The notes: generated by a model from the letters alone, not told the origin. DNA of 64,000 nt from Streptomyces sp. NBC_01288 (GCF_035982055.1 NZ_CP108427.1:10167001-10231000); one strand, 5' to 3'; numbered from the stretch's first letter, positions 1-11,839 are shown. Numbers and translations: made by a program.

Positions 1-592
1 CATCGCGACCGCGCTGCCGCAAGCCACCGCCATCGGCTCGGGGGAGGGTTTCGCCGTGCTCAAGGGCACCGGAAATCCCGTCCAGTTGGCGGAGTCGTTC
101 GGGCTCGCCGGAGTGACCGGCTACCAAGGCGTCGGCCATACCCGGATGGCCACGGAATCGGCCGTCACTCCCGAGGGCGCGCACCCCTTCTCCGTCGGCC
201 CCGGCCAATGCCTGGTCCACAACGGGTCGTTCGCCAACCACGCCACCATCCGACGCGAACTCCAGGCCCAGGGAGTGGAGTTCGACAGCGAGAACGACTC
301 CGAGGTCGGCGCCCGCTTCGTCGCCCACCACCTCGCCCGCGGCACCGACCTGGAGAAGGCGTTGCGGCTGCTGTGCGAGCGGTTCGACGGTTTCTACACG
401 CTGTTGGTCTCCACCACCGACTCCTTCGCGGTCGTCCGCGACGCCATCGCCTGCAAGCCCGCACTGGTCGCCGAGACCGATGCCTGGGTGGCGATGGCCT
501 CCGAGTACCGCGCCCTGGACGTCCTGCCGGGCATCGAGAACGCCCGCATCTTCGAACCCGAGCCGGAAGAGGTGTACGTATGGCAGCGCTGA
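1..592 (+). CDS. glxB: class II glutamine amidotransferase, GlxB-like (5'-truncated by window edge)
   Basis: This is the C-terminal part of a class II (Ntn-type) glutamine amidotransferase; the catalytic N-terminal Cys lies before the window. The visible part keeps family signatures: GHTRMATES, the ammonia-site region around LVHNGSFANH, and ENDSE followed by FDGFYTLLV. Established knowledge: the same three-protein set (amidotransferase, GltB C-terminal-like protein, FMN glutamate-synthase domain) occurs as GlxBCD and as N-methylglutamate synthase MgsABC. The enzyme would release ammonia, or hand over a glutamyl group, for the FMN subunit. Its stop overlaps the glxC start by 13 bp, so the two are translationally coupled. 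Whether the product is N-methylglutamate or another glutamate derivative cannot be read from the sequence. Confidence 0.88.
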   Translation, partial: IATALPQATAIGSGEGFAVLKGTGNPVQLAESFGLAGVTGYQGVGHTRMATESAVTPEGAHPFSVGPGQCLVHNGSFANHATIRRELQAQGVEFDSENDSEVGARFVAHHLARGTDLEKALRLLCERFDGFYTLLVSTTDSFAVVRDAIACKPALVAETDAWVAMASEYRALDVLPGIENARIFEPEPEEVYVWQR

Positions 593-1272
593 CCGGGGCG
601 GAGGTCGCCGACCTCGCGGCCACCACCGTCCGCGAACTCAACCAGGCGCTCCACGCACCTGAACCGGCTCCGGCCTGGCGGGTGTTGAACCCCCGAGGTG
701 CTCACAGCGTCGCCTGCGGACTCAGGGACGAGGTGACCATCGATATCGAAGGCCACGTCGGCTACTACTGCGCCGGCATGAACCAGCGCGCCACGGTCAC
801 CGTGCACGGCAACGCCGGAGTCGGTGTCGCCGAGAACATGATGTCCGGCACGGTCAGGGTGCGCGGCGACGCCTCCCAGTCCGCCGGGGCCACCGCACAC
901 GGCGGTCTGTTGGTGATCGAGGGCAACGCGGCGGCCCGGTGCGGGATTTCGATGAAGGGCGTGGACATCGTCGTCGGCGGGAACGTCGGCCACATGAGCG
1001 CGTTCATGGGACAGGCGGGACGGCTGGTGGTCTGCGGCGACGCGGGTGACGCCCTGGGCGACTCCCTCTACGAGGCCCGGATCTACGTCAAGGGCACGGT
1101 CAAGTCCCTCGGCGCGGACTGCGTCGAGAAGGAGATGCGGGACGAACACCTCACGGAACTCGCGGAGTTGCTGAAGGCGGCGGAGTTCGACGAGGACCCG
1201 GCCGACTTCCGCCGCTACGGCTCGGCCCGACAGCTGTACCACTTCAAGGTCGACAACTCGACGGCGTACTGA
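580..1272 (+). CDS. glxC: GlxC-like protein (glutamate synthase alpha C-terminal domain, GXGXG repeats)
   Basis: This 230-residue protein corresponds to the right-handed beta-helix GXGXG domain found at the C-terminus of GltB. Repeating turns are visible from about residue 45 to 160 (AGMNQRATVTVHGNAGVGVAENMMSGTVRVRGDA is one such stretch in outline), each with Gly at fixed spacing. In stand-alone form this domain is the structural subunit of GlxBCD/MgsABC complexes. ATG 580 is chosen because it sits inside the end of glxB and starts a family-typical N-terminus (MAALTGAEVADLA). A longer open frame upstream is only the glxB sequence read out of frame. It is followed 16 bp later by glxD. Confidence 0.88.
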   Translation: MAALTGAEVADLAATTVRELNQALHAPEPAPAWRVLNPRGAHSVACGLRDEVTIDIEGHVGYYCAGMNQRATVTVHGNAGVGVAENMMSGTVRVRGDASQSAGATAHGGLLVIEGNAAARCGISMKGVDIVVGGNVGHMSAFMGQAGRLVVCGDAGDALGDSLYEARIYVKGTVKSLGADCVEKEMRDEHLTELAELLKAAEFDEDPADFRRYGSARQLYHFKVDNSTAY

Positions 1273-1288
1273 GGGAGTTGTCACCGAC

Positions 1289-2659
1289 ATGGACAGGGAC
1301 AAGGGCAGGTCCAGAGAGAGGGGCATGGGCATGGACTTCGCATCGCACGGCCTGCGCGAGTCGGCCACCTTCGACCGCGCCACCATCCACGCCATCCAAC
1401 GAGCCGCCGCGACCGGCGTCTACGACATCCGGGGCTGGGGCGCGAAGCGACCCCTCCCGCACTTCGACGACCTGCTCTTCCTCGGCGCCGGCATGTCCCG
1501 CTACCCGCTGGAGGGTTACCGCGAGCGCTGCGACACCGGCGTCGTCCTCGGCGCGCGCAACGCCAAGCACCCGCTGCACCTGGACATTCCGGTCACCATC
1601 GCCGGCATGAGCTTCGGCGCCCTGTCCGCGAACGCCAAGGAGGCGCTCGGGCGCGGGGCGAGCGCGGCCGGCACCTCCACCACCACCGGCGACGGCGGCA
1701 TGACCCCGGAGGAACGCGGCCAGTCCAAGCACCTTGTCTATCAGTACCTGCCGTCCCGCTACGGCATGAACCCCGACGACCTCCGCAAGGCCGACGCCAT
1801 CGAAGTGGTCCTCGGCCAGGGCGCCAAGCCCGGCGGCGGAGGCATGCTGCTCGGCCAGAAGATCACCGACCGGGTCGCCGGGATGCGCACCCTGCCGGTC
1901 GGCGTGGACCAGCGCAGCGCCTGCCGCCACCCCGACTGGACCGGCCCCGACGACCTCACCATCAAGATCGGCGAACTCCGCGAGATCACCGACTGGGAGA
2001 AGCCGATCTACGTCAAGGTCGGCGCCACACGCACCTATTACGACGTGAAGCTCGCCGTCCACGCGGGCGCCGACGTCGTGGTGGTCGACGGCATGCAGGG
2101 CGGTACCGCCGCCACCCAGGACGTGTTCATCGAGCACGTCGGCATCCCCACCCTCGCCGCGATTCCCCAGGCGGTACAGGCACTTCGGGAACTCGGCGTC
2201 CACCGCGAGGTCCAACTCATCGTCTCCGGCGGCATCCGCACCGGCGCCGACGTCGCCAAGGCCATCGCGCTCGGCGCGGACGCGGTCGCCATCGGCACCG
2301 CCGCCCTGATCGCCCTCGGCGACAACCATCCGCGCCACGACGCCGAGTACCGCCAACTCGGTTCCGCCGCAGGCTACTTCGACGACTTCCAGGACGGTCG
2401 CGATCCGGCCGGCATCTCCACCCAGGACGAGGAACTCGCCGCCCGTCTCGACCCGGTCGAGGGCGGACGCAGACTCGCCAACTACCTCCGCGTGCTCACC
2501 ATGGAAGCCCAGGCCCTGGCCCGCGCCTGCGGCAAGGCCCACCTCCACCACCTGGAACCCGAGGACCTGGTCGCCCTGACCATCGAGTCCGCCGCCATGG
2601 CCCGCGTCCCCCTCGCCGGCACCGACTGGATCCCCGGCACGTCCGGGGCCGCCCTGTGA
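1289..2659 (+). CDS. glxD: FMN-binding glutamate synthase family protein, GlxD/MgsC-like
   Basis: This 456-residue protein matches the FMN-binding synthase domain of glutamate synthase. Signatures are the flavin-site segment GMSFGALSANAKEALGRG, TSTTTGDGGM, the glycine-rich GQGAKPGGGG loop, and the phosphate-binding end of the TIM barrel (VSGGIRTGADVAKAIALGADAVAIGTAAL). A Cys-containing tail around ARACGK may be part of an Fe-S region. In the N-methylglutamate pathway this subunit condenses methylamine with a glutamate moiety. ATG 1289 has GGGAG about 12 bp upstream; the internal ATGs at 1326 and 1332 are less likely alternatives. Its stop overlaps the next GTG by 4 bp. Confidence 0.88.
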   Translation: MDRDKGRSRERGMGMDFASHGLRESATFDRATIHAIQRAAATGVYDIRGWGAKRPLPHFDDLLFLGAGMSRYPLEGYRERCDTGVVLGARNAKHPLHLDIPVTIAGMSFGALSANAKEALGRGASAAGTSTTTGDGGMTPEERGQSKHLVYQYLPSRYGMNPDDLRKADAIEVVLGQGAKPGGGGMLLGQKITDRVAGMRTLPVGVDQRSACRHPDWTGPDDLTIKIGELREITDWEKPIYVKVGATRTYYDVKLAVHAGADVVVVDGMQGGTAATQDVFIEHVGIPTLAAIPQAVQALRELGVHREVQLIVSGGIRTGADVAKAIALGADAVAIGTAALIALGDNHPRHDAEYRQLGSAAGYFDDFQDGRDPAGISTQDEELAARLDPVEGGRRLANYLRVLTMEAQALARACGKAHLHHLEPEDLVALTIESAAMARVPLAGTDWIPGTSGAAL

Positions 2660-3750
2660 TCGCCGTCGTAGGAGCGGGCCTGATGGGCGCCGCCACGGCC
2701 TGGCAACTCGCTCGGCAGGGCCACGAGGTCACGCTCATCGAGGCGTACGAGATCGGCCACAAGTCCGGCAGTTCCCACGGCAGTTCGCGCATCTACCGCC
2801 GCGCCTACGGCGACCCCCTCTACGTCCGCCTGACCGGCGCGGCCCGCGAACTCTGGCAGGAGCTGGAGCACGACACGGGCACCCGACTGCTGCGCCTCAC
2901 CGGGGGTTTGGACTTCGGCGCGGGCCGAGACCCGGGGGCCATCGCGGACATCCTGGCGGCAGCCGCCGTACCGCACGAACTGCTGACCGCGGCCGAGGCG
3001 ACGGACCGTTGGCCGCAGTTCCGCTTCGACGGACCCGTGCTCCACCACCCGGACGCGGGCACGGTCGACGCCGACGCGACCGTTGCCGCCGCCGTGCGAC
3101 GGGTCGCCGAGCTGGGCGCCCGCGTCCTCACCGGCACTCGCGTCACCGGCGCGGAGATCCTCAACGACGGCCGGGTCGCGCTGAGTTCGGACGGCCCCAC
3201 TGTCGTCGCGGACACCGTCGTGGTCGCGTCCGGCGCCTGGCTGCCCCAACTCGCCGCCCCACTGGGCATTCCCGAGCCCCTGCCGCCCCTCCAGGTGACC
3301 CAGCAACAGGTCTTCCACTTCCGCCGCCGCGACCCGTCAGCGAGCTGGCCCGTCTTCGTCCACAAGGACGAACTGAACCTCTACGGCCTCCCGTCCGGCA
3401 GCGACGGTGGCCCGCTCCCGGCGTTCAAGGTCGCCCAGCACGACGAGGGGACCCCCGCAACTGCGGACACCCGCACCGGCATTGTCGATCCGGTCTCGCG
3501 CGACAAGGTCACCGCGTGGGTGGAACGCACCCTGCCGGGCCTCGACCCCACACCCGTCGCCGAGGCGAGCTGCCTCTACACCACCACCCCCGACGAGGAC
3601 TTCGTCCTCGACCGCACCGGCCCGTTCGTCGTCGTCTCCCCGTGCTCGGGCCACGGCGCCAAGTTCACCCCGCTCATCGGCGCGATGGCCGCCGACCTCG
3701 CCCTGGGTCGCGCCGAGCCCCACCCACGCTTCGCGCTGAGCCGCCGATGA
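2656..3750 (+). CDS. FAD-dependent amine oxidase, monomeric sarcosine oxidase / N-methyltryptophan oxidase family
   Basis: The 364-residue protein opens with a Rossmann FAD site (VVGAGLMGAATAWQLA) and the family motif GSSHGSSRIYR near residue 40. The C-terminal part has SCLYTTTPDEDFVLDR, with Cys306 at the position that covalently binds FAD in monomeric sarcosine oxidases, and CSGHGAKFTP. The family oxidises secondary amines (sarcosine, N-methyl amino acids) to an aldehyde or imine plus hydrogen peroxide. The GTG start overlaps the glxD stop (GTGA). Coupling to a GlxBCD set suggests that its substrate is an N-methylated amino acid, possibly N-methylglutamate, replacing the usual multi-subunit dehydrogenase; this is inference. 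Confidence 0.85.
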   Translation: MIAVVGAGLMGAATAWQLARQGHEVTLIEAYEIGHKSGSSHGSSRIYRRAYGDPLYVRLTGAARELWQELEHDTGTRLLRLTGGLDFGAGRDPGAIADILAAAAVPHELLTAAEATDRWPQFRFDGPVLHHPDAGTVDADATVAAAVRRVAELGARVLTGTRVTGAEILNDGRVALSSDGPTVVADTVVVASGAWLPQLAAPLGIPEPLPPLQVTQQQVFHFRRRDPSASWPVFVHKDELNLYGLPSGSDGGPLPAFKVAQHDEGTPATADTRTGIVDPVSRDKVTAWVERTLPGLDPTPVAEASCLYTTTPDEDFVLDRTGPFVVVSPCSGHGAKFTPLIGAMAADLALGRAEPHPRFALSRR

Positions 3751-4454
3751 CCTCCGACCCACAACTCCCGGCGAACACCCGCCCATCAGGCAGAATGACC
3801 GCCATGGGCACCGACCACGACGACCGGGCAGCCGCGCTGCCCGACCGGGAGATCACCCCCGAACAGGCCGACGGGCCAGTGGACTTGGAGACCGCGATCG
3901 CCCGCCAGGTGCGCCGCTACCGGATCGCGGCCGGTCTGTCGGTGGCCGAGATGGCGGCCCGGGTCGGCATCTCGAAAGCGATGCTCTCCAAGATCGAGAA
4001 CGCGAACACGTCGTGCAGCCTCACGACTCTCGGCCGCCTCGCCACCGGCCTGAACGTCCCGGTCACGGCCCTCTTCCGCGGCGTCGACACCGAACGTGAG
4101 GCCGTCTACGTCCCCGCAGGACACGGCGCCCAGATCCTCCGCCGCGGCAGCCGGGTCGGCCACCTCTACGAACTCCTCGGCGCCCTGCGCGGCCCCCACA
4201 AACGCATGGAAGCCGTCCTGGTCACCCTCGCCGAGTCCAGCGAGGTCTTCCCCCTCTTCCAACACCCCGGCACCGAGCTGCTGTTCATGCTCGAAGGCGT
4301 CATGGTCTACGGCCACGGAGAGGCGGCCTACACGATGCGCCCCGGCGACGCCCTCCAACTCGACGGCGAAGGCGCGCACGGCCCCCAGGAACTGGTCGAA
4401 CTCCCCGTCCGCTTCCTGTCCGTCACCGCCTACGGAGACCACGGAGGGGACTGA
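3747..4454 (+). CDS. XRE-family transcriptional regulator with C-terminal cupin domain
   Basis: The N-terminal half carries a Cro/C1-type helix-turn-helix (RYRIAAGLSVAEMAARVGISKAMLSKIE in outline, about residues 57-90). The C-terminal half is a cupin (FPLFQHPGTELLFMLEGVMVYGHGE and MRPGDALQLDGEGAHGP). Such HTH-cupin proteins usually regulate the small-molecule pathway beside them. ATG 3747 overlaps the upstream stop as ATGA and is taken as the start by coupling. ATG 3795 or 3804 would give a shorter N-terminus and are equally credible, as no strong ribosome site precedes any of them. The last gene of the glx unit; it probably senses a pathway amine or amino acid. Confidence 0.85.
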   Translation: MTSDPQLPANTRPSGRMTAMGTDHDDRAAALPDREITPEQADGPVDLETAIARQVRRYRIAAGLSVAEMAARVGISKAMLSKIENANTSCSLTTLGRLATGLNVPVTALFRGVDTEREAVYVPAGHGAQILRRGSRVGHLYELLGALRGPHKRMEAVLVTLAESSEVFPLFQHPGTELLFMLEGVMVYGHGEAAYTMRPGDALQLDGEGAHGPQELVELPVRFLSVTAYGDHGGD

Positions 4455-4564
4455 ACACTCTGGTGACGGGCCGGTCCGCTCGCTAGGCTGCGCGACAGAA
4501 TCGGGATCGTCAACGCGCCGGTGGCTGGGTAGCGCGTCTCTCCGACGTGCTCATGGAGACGCCG

Positions 4565-5770
4565 ATGGCGTACCGATCCCTGCTGCGTGTTCCCGGCGCG
4601 GCCTTCTTCCCCCTGGGCTTTCTGGCCCGGCTTCCCTACGCGACCTCCTCCCTCGCGACCCTCGTCCTCGTCCAGGCCGCCTCCGGCAGTTACGCCTTCG
4701 CCGGACTCGCCGCGGCGGCCCAGGGCATCGCCAACGCGCTCGGCGCCCCCATCGCCGGGGCACTGGCCGACCGCCACGGCCACCGCTTGGTCGGGACGGT
4801 CACCGCACTCGCCAACGCCGCCGCCCTGACTTCCCTCGTCGTGGCGAGTCACACCGGCCGCGCGAGCATGCTGACGGCCGCCGCCCTGTCCGGACTCACC
4901 CAGCCCCCGGTCGGCCCCCTGGTACGGGTCCACTGGTCACGCCTGCTGCACGCACGCGCCCGGCCCGACCTCATACCGACCGCCTTCTCCTACGAGGCGA
5001 CCGCCGACGAGATCAGTTTCGTCGCCGGACCCGCGCTCGTCGGACTGCTCACCGCTCTCGGCCCGACAGCGCCGACCCTGGCCGCCATCGCCCTCCTCGT
5101 CCTGGCCACCCTGCCCTTCGCCCTGTCCCTGACCCAGGGGAGCACCGAACCCCGGCAGGGCCCGCGCGCCGCGCGAACTCCCTTGCCCCGCCTTCCACTT
5201 GCCGCGATGTTCCTCGCCATGGCCGCGATGGGCACGATATTCGGCGCCGTACAGACCGGTGTCACCGCCTACTCGAACGAGAGCGGGCACCCCGGCAGCG
5301 CCGGACTCCTCTACGCCGTCTTCGGCATCGGCAGCGCCCTGGCAGGCGCCGCCTGCGCCTGGCTCCCCGCGCGCTTCAGCCTCCGTCAGCGGTACGTGAC
5401 CTTCGCGGCGACGCTGCTGCTGGGCGCGCTCACCCTGCTGGCCGGGGAGAGGGGGCACGCGCTTCCGGCCGCCATGGCAGTCGCCGGCGTGACCGTCGCT
5501 CCCTACCTGATCAGTCTCTACGCCCTCACCGAACGCCTCGCACCCGCCGACCGGGCGACCGTCGCCCTGACGATCCTGTGCGCGGGCGGCCCGCTCGGCA
5601 CCGCGACCGGGCAGGCACTGGCCGGGTTCCTGGCCGACAGGGAAGGCAGTGCCGGGGCGTTCCTGGTGGCGCCGGTGGCGGCGACGGCCGCATTGCTGCT
5701 GGCTGTCGCCGTGGTCGGCGCGCACTCCGCCCGAACCCGGGATCGACGATCCGCCGGAACCCGGACATGA
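4565..5770 (+). CDS. MFS transporter
   Basis: This 401-residue protein has about twelve hydrophobic segments and the MFS loop signature DRHGHRLVG after the second helix. The arginine-rich stretch GPRAARTPLPRL in the middle fits the cytoplasmic loop between the two six-helix halves. ATG 4565 is chosen because GGAG lies 7 bp upstream (4555-4558); GTG 4547 and ATG 4553 lack a comparable site. A weak promoter candidate is TGGTGA at 4461 and TAGGCT at 4484, 17 bp apart. No substrate can be assigned. It follows the glx unit after 110 bp and ends 101 bp before the glycosidase pair, so it may belong to neither. Confidence 0.82.
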   Translation: MAYRSLLRVPGAAFFPLGFLARLPYATSSLATLVLVQAASGSYAFAGLAAAAQGIANALGAPIAGALADRHGHRLVGTVTALANAAALTSLVVASHTGRASMLTAAALSGLTQPPVGPLVRVHWSRLLHARARPDLIPTAFSYEATADEISFVAGPALVGLLTALGPTAPTLAAIALLVLATLPFALSLTQGSTEPRQGPRAARTPLPRLPLAAMFLAMAAMGTIFGAVQTGVTAYSNESGHPGSAGLLYAVFGIGSALAGAACAWLPARFSLRQRYVTFAATLLLGALTLLAGERGHALPAAMAVAGVTVAPYLISLYALTERLAPADRATVALTILCAGGPLGTATGQALAGFLADREGSAGAFLVAPVAATAALLLAVAVVGAHSARTRDRRSAGTRT

Positions 5771-5871
5771 ACGAGAAGCGGCCATCCGGAGGGTCGGCCC
5801 TGTATCCGTTGCCGTCGCGCGCAAGACACCGGAGTCTTGGGGAAGGTGCCGGGCCACGAGGAGGACACACG

Positions 5872-8588
<2,717 letters not shown>

Positions 8589-8592
<4 letters not shown>

Positions 8593-10067
8593 CCGCCTGG
8601 CCCGAGCACCCGGTGATCTACGAGATCAACACCCTGATCTGGCTGGGGGAGTTGAGCACCCGCTACGGCCGTACCGTCACCCTCGGCGAGGTGCCCGCGC
8701 CCGCCTGGGACGAGATCGCCCTCCCGGGCGTGGACGCCGTCTGGCTGATGGGCGTGTGGGAACGCAGCCCGGCCGGACTGGAGATCGGGCTGCGCGACGC
8801 CTCGCTCCAGGCGTCGTTCCGGGCCGCGCTGCCCGACCTCCGCCCGGAGGACGTCGCCGGATCGCCGTACTGCGTCCGCAACTACGTCGTGGACGCATCC
8901 CTCGGCGGCCCGGAGGGACTGGCGGCGGCCCGCGCCCAACTGGCCGCGCGTGGAGTCCGGTTGATCCTCGACTACGTCCCCAACCACGTGGCCCCCGACC
9001 ACCCCTGGCTGACCGAACGCCCCGGCTGCCTCGTCCAGGGCACCCAGGACGACCTGTCCCGCGACCCCGCCGCCTTCCTGGAAGCCGGCGGCAAGGTGTT
9101 CGCCCGAGGCCGCGACCCGTACTTCGCGCCCTGGCCGGACGTCGTCCAACTCAACGCCTTCAGCGAGGAGTTGCGCACGGCGGCCGTCGACACCCTCGCC
9201 TCGATCGCCGACCAGGCCGACGGCGTCCGCTGCGACATGGCCATGCTGCTGATGACCGACGTCTTCACGAAGACCTGGGGCGAACGGGCCGGCACCGCAC
9301 CGGCCGAGGACTTCTGGCCGTACACGATCCCCAAGGTCCGCGAGCGGCACCCCGACTTCCTCTTCGTCGCCGAGGCGTACTGGGACCTCGAATGGGCCCT
9401 ACAGCAACAGGGGTTCGACCACTGCTACGACAAACGCCTCTACGACCGGCTGCTGCACGAGGGCGCCGATTCCGTGCGCGGTCATCTACAGGCCGACGTC
9501 CGCTACCAGCGCGGTCTGGTCCGCTTCCTGGAGAACCACGACGAACCCCGGGCCGCCGCCACCCTGTCACCCGAGCGGGAACGGGCGGCGGCCGTCACCA
9601 TCGCCACCCTGCCCGGCGCGACGCTCTGGCACGAGGGCCAGTTCGAGGGGCGACGGGTGCGCCCGCCGGTCTTCCTCTCCCGCCGGCCGGAGGAGCCGGT
9701 CGACAAGGAACTCCTCGCGTTCCACCACCAGTTGCTCGCCTCCGTCGCCTCCTCCGGCATGCGCGCGGGAGGGGAGTGGCAGCTGCTCGACTGCACGGGC
9801 TGGCCGGACAACCCCACCCACGAGAACCTGATCGCCTGGTCCTGGACAATGGATTCCAGCCGCCATCTCGTCGTCGTCAACCTCTCCGAACAACCCGCCC
9901 AGGGCCGGGTCCGCCTCCCGTGGGCCGACCTTCGCGGCGGCTCTCACCAACTCACCGAACTGCTCACCGACTTGACCTACGATCGGGACGGCGACGAGCT
10001 GGTCGACTCCGGTCTCTACGTAGAGTTGGAGGGGCTTCGCTGGCATCTACTCGCGGTGATGCCCTGA
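8589..10067 (+). CDS. GH13 alpha-amylase family protein
   Basis: This 492-residue protein has the GH13 catalytic set: nucleophile Asp216 in DGVRCDMAM, acid/base Glu262 in LFVAEAYWD, and transition-state Asp318 in ENHDEPR; the beta-3 region LDYVPNHVAPDHPW is also present. It ends in a short beta domain (residues about 410-490). It has no signal peptide, so it works in the cytosol. Start ATG 8589 overlaps the stop of the GH63-like gene, with GAGAGGAG just upstream. The paired enzymes probably process the same alpha-glucoside. Subfamily and product cannot be fixed from sequence alone, and a trehalose- or sucrose-related activity is possible. Confidence 0.87.
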
Positions 10068-10095
10068 TCTTGACCTGTGACCAACTGGTGAAGGA

Positions 10096-10125
10096 TTGAC
10101 GGGAGTTGTGAAAGGTGACAAGAAT
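10096..10125 (+). promoter_or_regulatory. candidate sigma-70 (HrdB-type) promoter for the LAETG protein
   Basis: TTGACG at 10096-10101 and AAGAAT at 10120-10125 are separated by 18 bp. This is the best -35/-10 pair in the 196-bp gap between the GH13 gene and the surface-protein gene, leaving a 5' leader of about 130 nt. Confidence 0.45.
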
Positions 10126-10263
10126 TCAGCTTGCTTCGCTGTGTCTTAGCTGAGCGGAGCACCTGCGAGCGGTCCGGTCGCGCACGCCCTCGATCGTTTC
10201 CTTTCGTGCGCCCGCCGCTCGTTCTGCCACCTCCCACACCTTTTACCATCGTCGAGGCTCACT

Positions 10264-11190
10264 TTGTCACGTTCGCACCACCTCCAATCCCTGTCCGCCC
10301 TCGCGGCCACGGCGTTCATCGCCGCCGCCGCGCCCGTGCTCGCGGCCGGCCCGGCGAGCGCCAGCGACTCCGACGCATGCCAGTCCGCCACCGTGCAGTA
10401 CCGCATCGTCGGCGCCGATGGAAACGTTGTCGGCGCCGACTGGACCTCGCAGGGCGGGTTCCTCCAGTGGGACACCATCCCCGGCACCGTCCAGGTCCGG
10501 CTGGCTCCCGACCAGAGCGTCGGGGACAGCTGCAAGTACCCCGTCTCCCTTGCCGAGTACACCGCCGAAGGCTCCACCTGGTACACCTCGGGCCACCAGA
10601 CCATGGTCGACAAGGCCACGGTCTACCTCACCGCCAAGGACGTCGCCGGCGCGAGCGACGCCCAGCAGACCTGGCAGCAGCTGAAGGTCAAGTCACCTGA
10701 CTGCTACGGCCAGATCGACCTGTACGGCGACGACGTCACGTACGACGGCGGTACGGGCGAGGGTCACGGCCCCCTGCCCTACCAGCCCGACAACATCATG
10801 ACGCCGTACCACCTCATCGCGGCGTGGAACGGCGGCGACAAGGAGTGCACCCCGAGCACGCCGGACTCGCCCACCCCGACGCCGACGCAGCCCGCCTCGG
10901 CGCCGCCCGCGACGCCGTCGACCCCGGCCGACAGCACGCCTCCCGCCGAGGAGTCGACCCCGCCGCCCAGCCCGAAGCCGTCGACGACGCCTCCCACGTC
11001 CGCGCACGTGCCGCCGCTGAAGTCGTCGCCCTCGCCCTCTCCGAAGGCGACGCCGAACGGTGGCAACCAGCCGCTGGCGGAGACCGGTTCCAACGCGCCG
11101 GTCGGCCTCATAGCCGGTGGCGCGGCCCTGGTGATCGCCCTGGGCGCCGGCGGTGTCTACGCGGCCGGCCGCGCCCGTCGCTCCTCCTGA
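10264..11190 (+). CDS. secreted, sortase-anchored cell-wall protein with LAETG motif
   Basis: The 308-residue protein has a signal peptide (residues 1-33, ending AAGPASAS), a globular region with paired cysteines (about 38-196), a Pro/Ser/Thr-rich stalk (about 197-265) and a C-terminal sorting signal. The signal is LAETG at residues 271-275, a hydrophobic helix and an RARRSS tail. Streptomyces class E sortases use LAXTG sites, so covalent attachment to peptidoglycan is expected. The start is taken as TTG 10264: no in-frame ATG or GTG gives a complete signal peptide, and GAGG lies 8 bp upstream. The globular part resembles no family I can name; a matrix or adhesion role is a guess. Confidence 0.85.
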   Translation: MSRSHHLQSLSALAATAFIAAAAPVLAAGPASASDSDACQSATVQYRIVGADGNVVGADWTSQGGFLQWDTIPGTVQVRLAPDQSVGDSCKYPVSLAEYTAEGSTWYTSGHQTMVDKATVYLTAKDVAGASDAQQTWQQLKVKSPDCYGQIDLYGDDVTYDGGTGEGHGPLPYQPDNIMTPYHLIAAWNGGDKECTPSTPDSPTPTPTQPASAPPATPSTPADSTPPAEESTPPPSPKPSTTPPTSAHVPPLKSSPSPSPKATPNGGNQPLAETGSNAPVGLIAGGAALVIALGAGGVYAAGRARRSS

Positions 11191-11215
11191 CCCGGACACG
11201 CCCGGCGTGAACTGA

Positions 11216-11251
11216 GAGCCCCGCTCCGTGAGTTGTCACGGGGCGGGGCTC
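11216..11251. terminator. strong bidirectional hairpin terminator
   Basis: A 16-bp stem (11216-11231 with 11236-11251, one G-U pair) closes a GTTG loop. It sits exactly between the converging LAETG gene and the MarR gene and touches the MarR stop codon. There is no long T-run, which is common in high-GC actinobacteria. Confidence 0.75.
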
Positions 11252-11705
11252 ACGGCCGTGGCCAGGGGCGCCCGCCGAGCCGTTCGATGTCGGTGTTGAA
11301 GCGTCGTAGAAAAGCCGCGAAGGCGTCGATGTCCTCGTCCGGCCAGCCGTCCATGATCTGGTCCAGGGACCGGACGAGACCCTCGCGTTCCTCGTCGAGC
11401 ATCCGCGCGCCCTGGTCCGTGATGCGGAACTTGCGGGCCATGCCGCCCTGCGGGTCGGGGATGCGCTCCACCAGGCCGGACCGCATGGCCGCCGCCGTCT
11501 GCCGGTTGAGGGTGGACGTGTCGAGACCGAAGGCGTCGCTCAACTCGCCGATGGACATGGGCCCTTGGACGCGGATCCGGCTCAACAGGATGTAGGCGCT
11601 GCGCTCCAGCACACCGTCCTTGCGGCGCCCGCCCTTCTGTGCGAGCAACCCGTGCCGGCTGAGAAGCATCTGCTCGTACTCGACCTCGCGCGTGCGCCTG
11701 TCCAT
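11250..11705 (-). CDS. MarR-family transcriptional regulator
   Basis: The 151-residue protein has a winged helix (residues about 35-105: RSAYILLSRI, GPMSIGELSDAFGLDTSTLNRQTAAAM, GLVERIPDPQGGMARKFRITDQGARML) typical of MarR repressors, flanked by dimerisation helices. ATG 11705 is chosen for its GGAGG site 8 bp upstream; the frame stays open further but without a ribosome site. It is divergent from an MFS drug-exporter gene across a 177-bp region that holds a palindrome, so it probably represses that exporter and itself and is released by a small aromatic or toxic ligand. Confidence 0.88.
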   Translation of the reverse strand: MDRRTREVEYEQMLLSRHGLLAQKGGRRKDGVLERSAYILLSRIRVQGPMSIGELSDAFGLDTSTLNRQTAAAMRSGLVERIPDPQGGMARKFRITDQGARMLDEEREGLVRSLDQIMDGWPDEDIDAFAAFLRRFNTDIERLGGRPWPRP

Positions 11706-11822
11706 CGGTCCGCTGCCTCCTGCTTCCAGCCGATGCCGCCGCCGTGTCCTGCGCTCCGGTGCGGCCCGGCCCATCCTCGCACGACCGTATGCATCATCCC
11801 CATCACATGGCTGATACATGCG

Positions 11823-11839
11823 ATGTGTACGATGCACAT
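11823..11839. promoter_or_regulatory. candidate MarR operator in marR-MFS intergenic region
   Basis: ATGTG-N7-CACAT is a perfect 5+5 inverted repeat (17 bp) lying 44 bp before the MFS start. The surrounding 11790-11845 stretch is rich in ATGCAT/ATCACATG/ATACATGC elements, unlike the rest of this GC-rich region. The length and symmetry suit a MarR dimer; binding is inferred. Confidence 0.45.

Noticed and set aside
4096..5871. A 590-codon upstream extension of the GH63-like protein
   Set aside because: It is arginine/proline-rich frame noise over the XRE and MFS genes; AGGAGG before ATG 5872 marks the true start.
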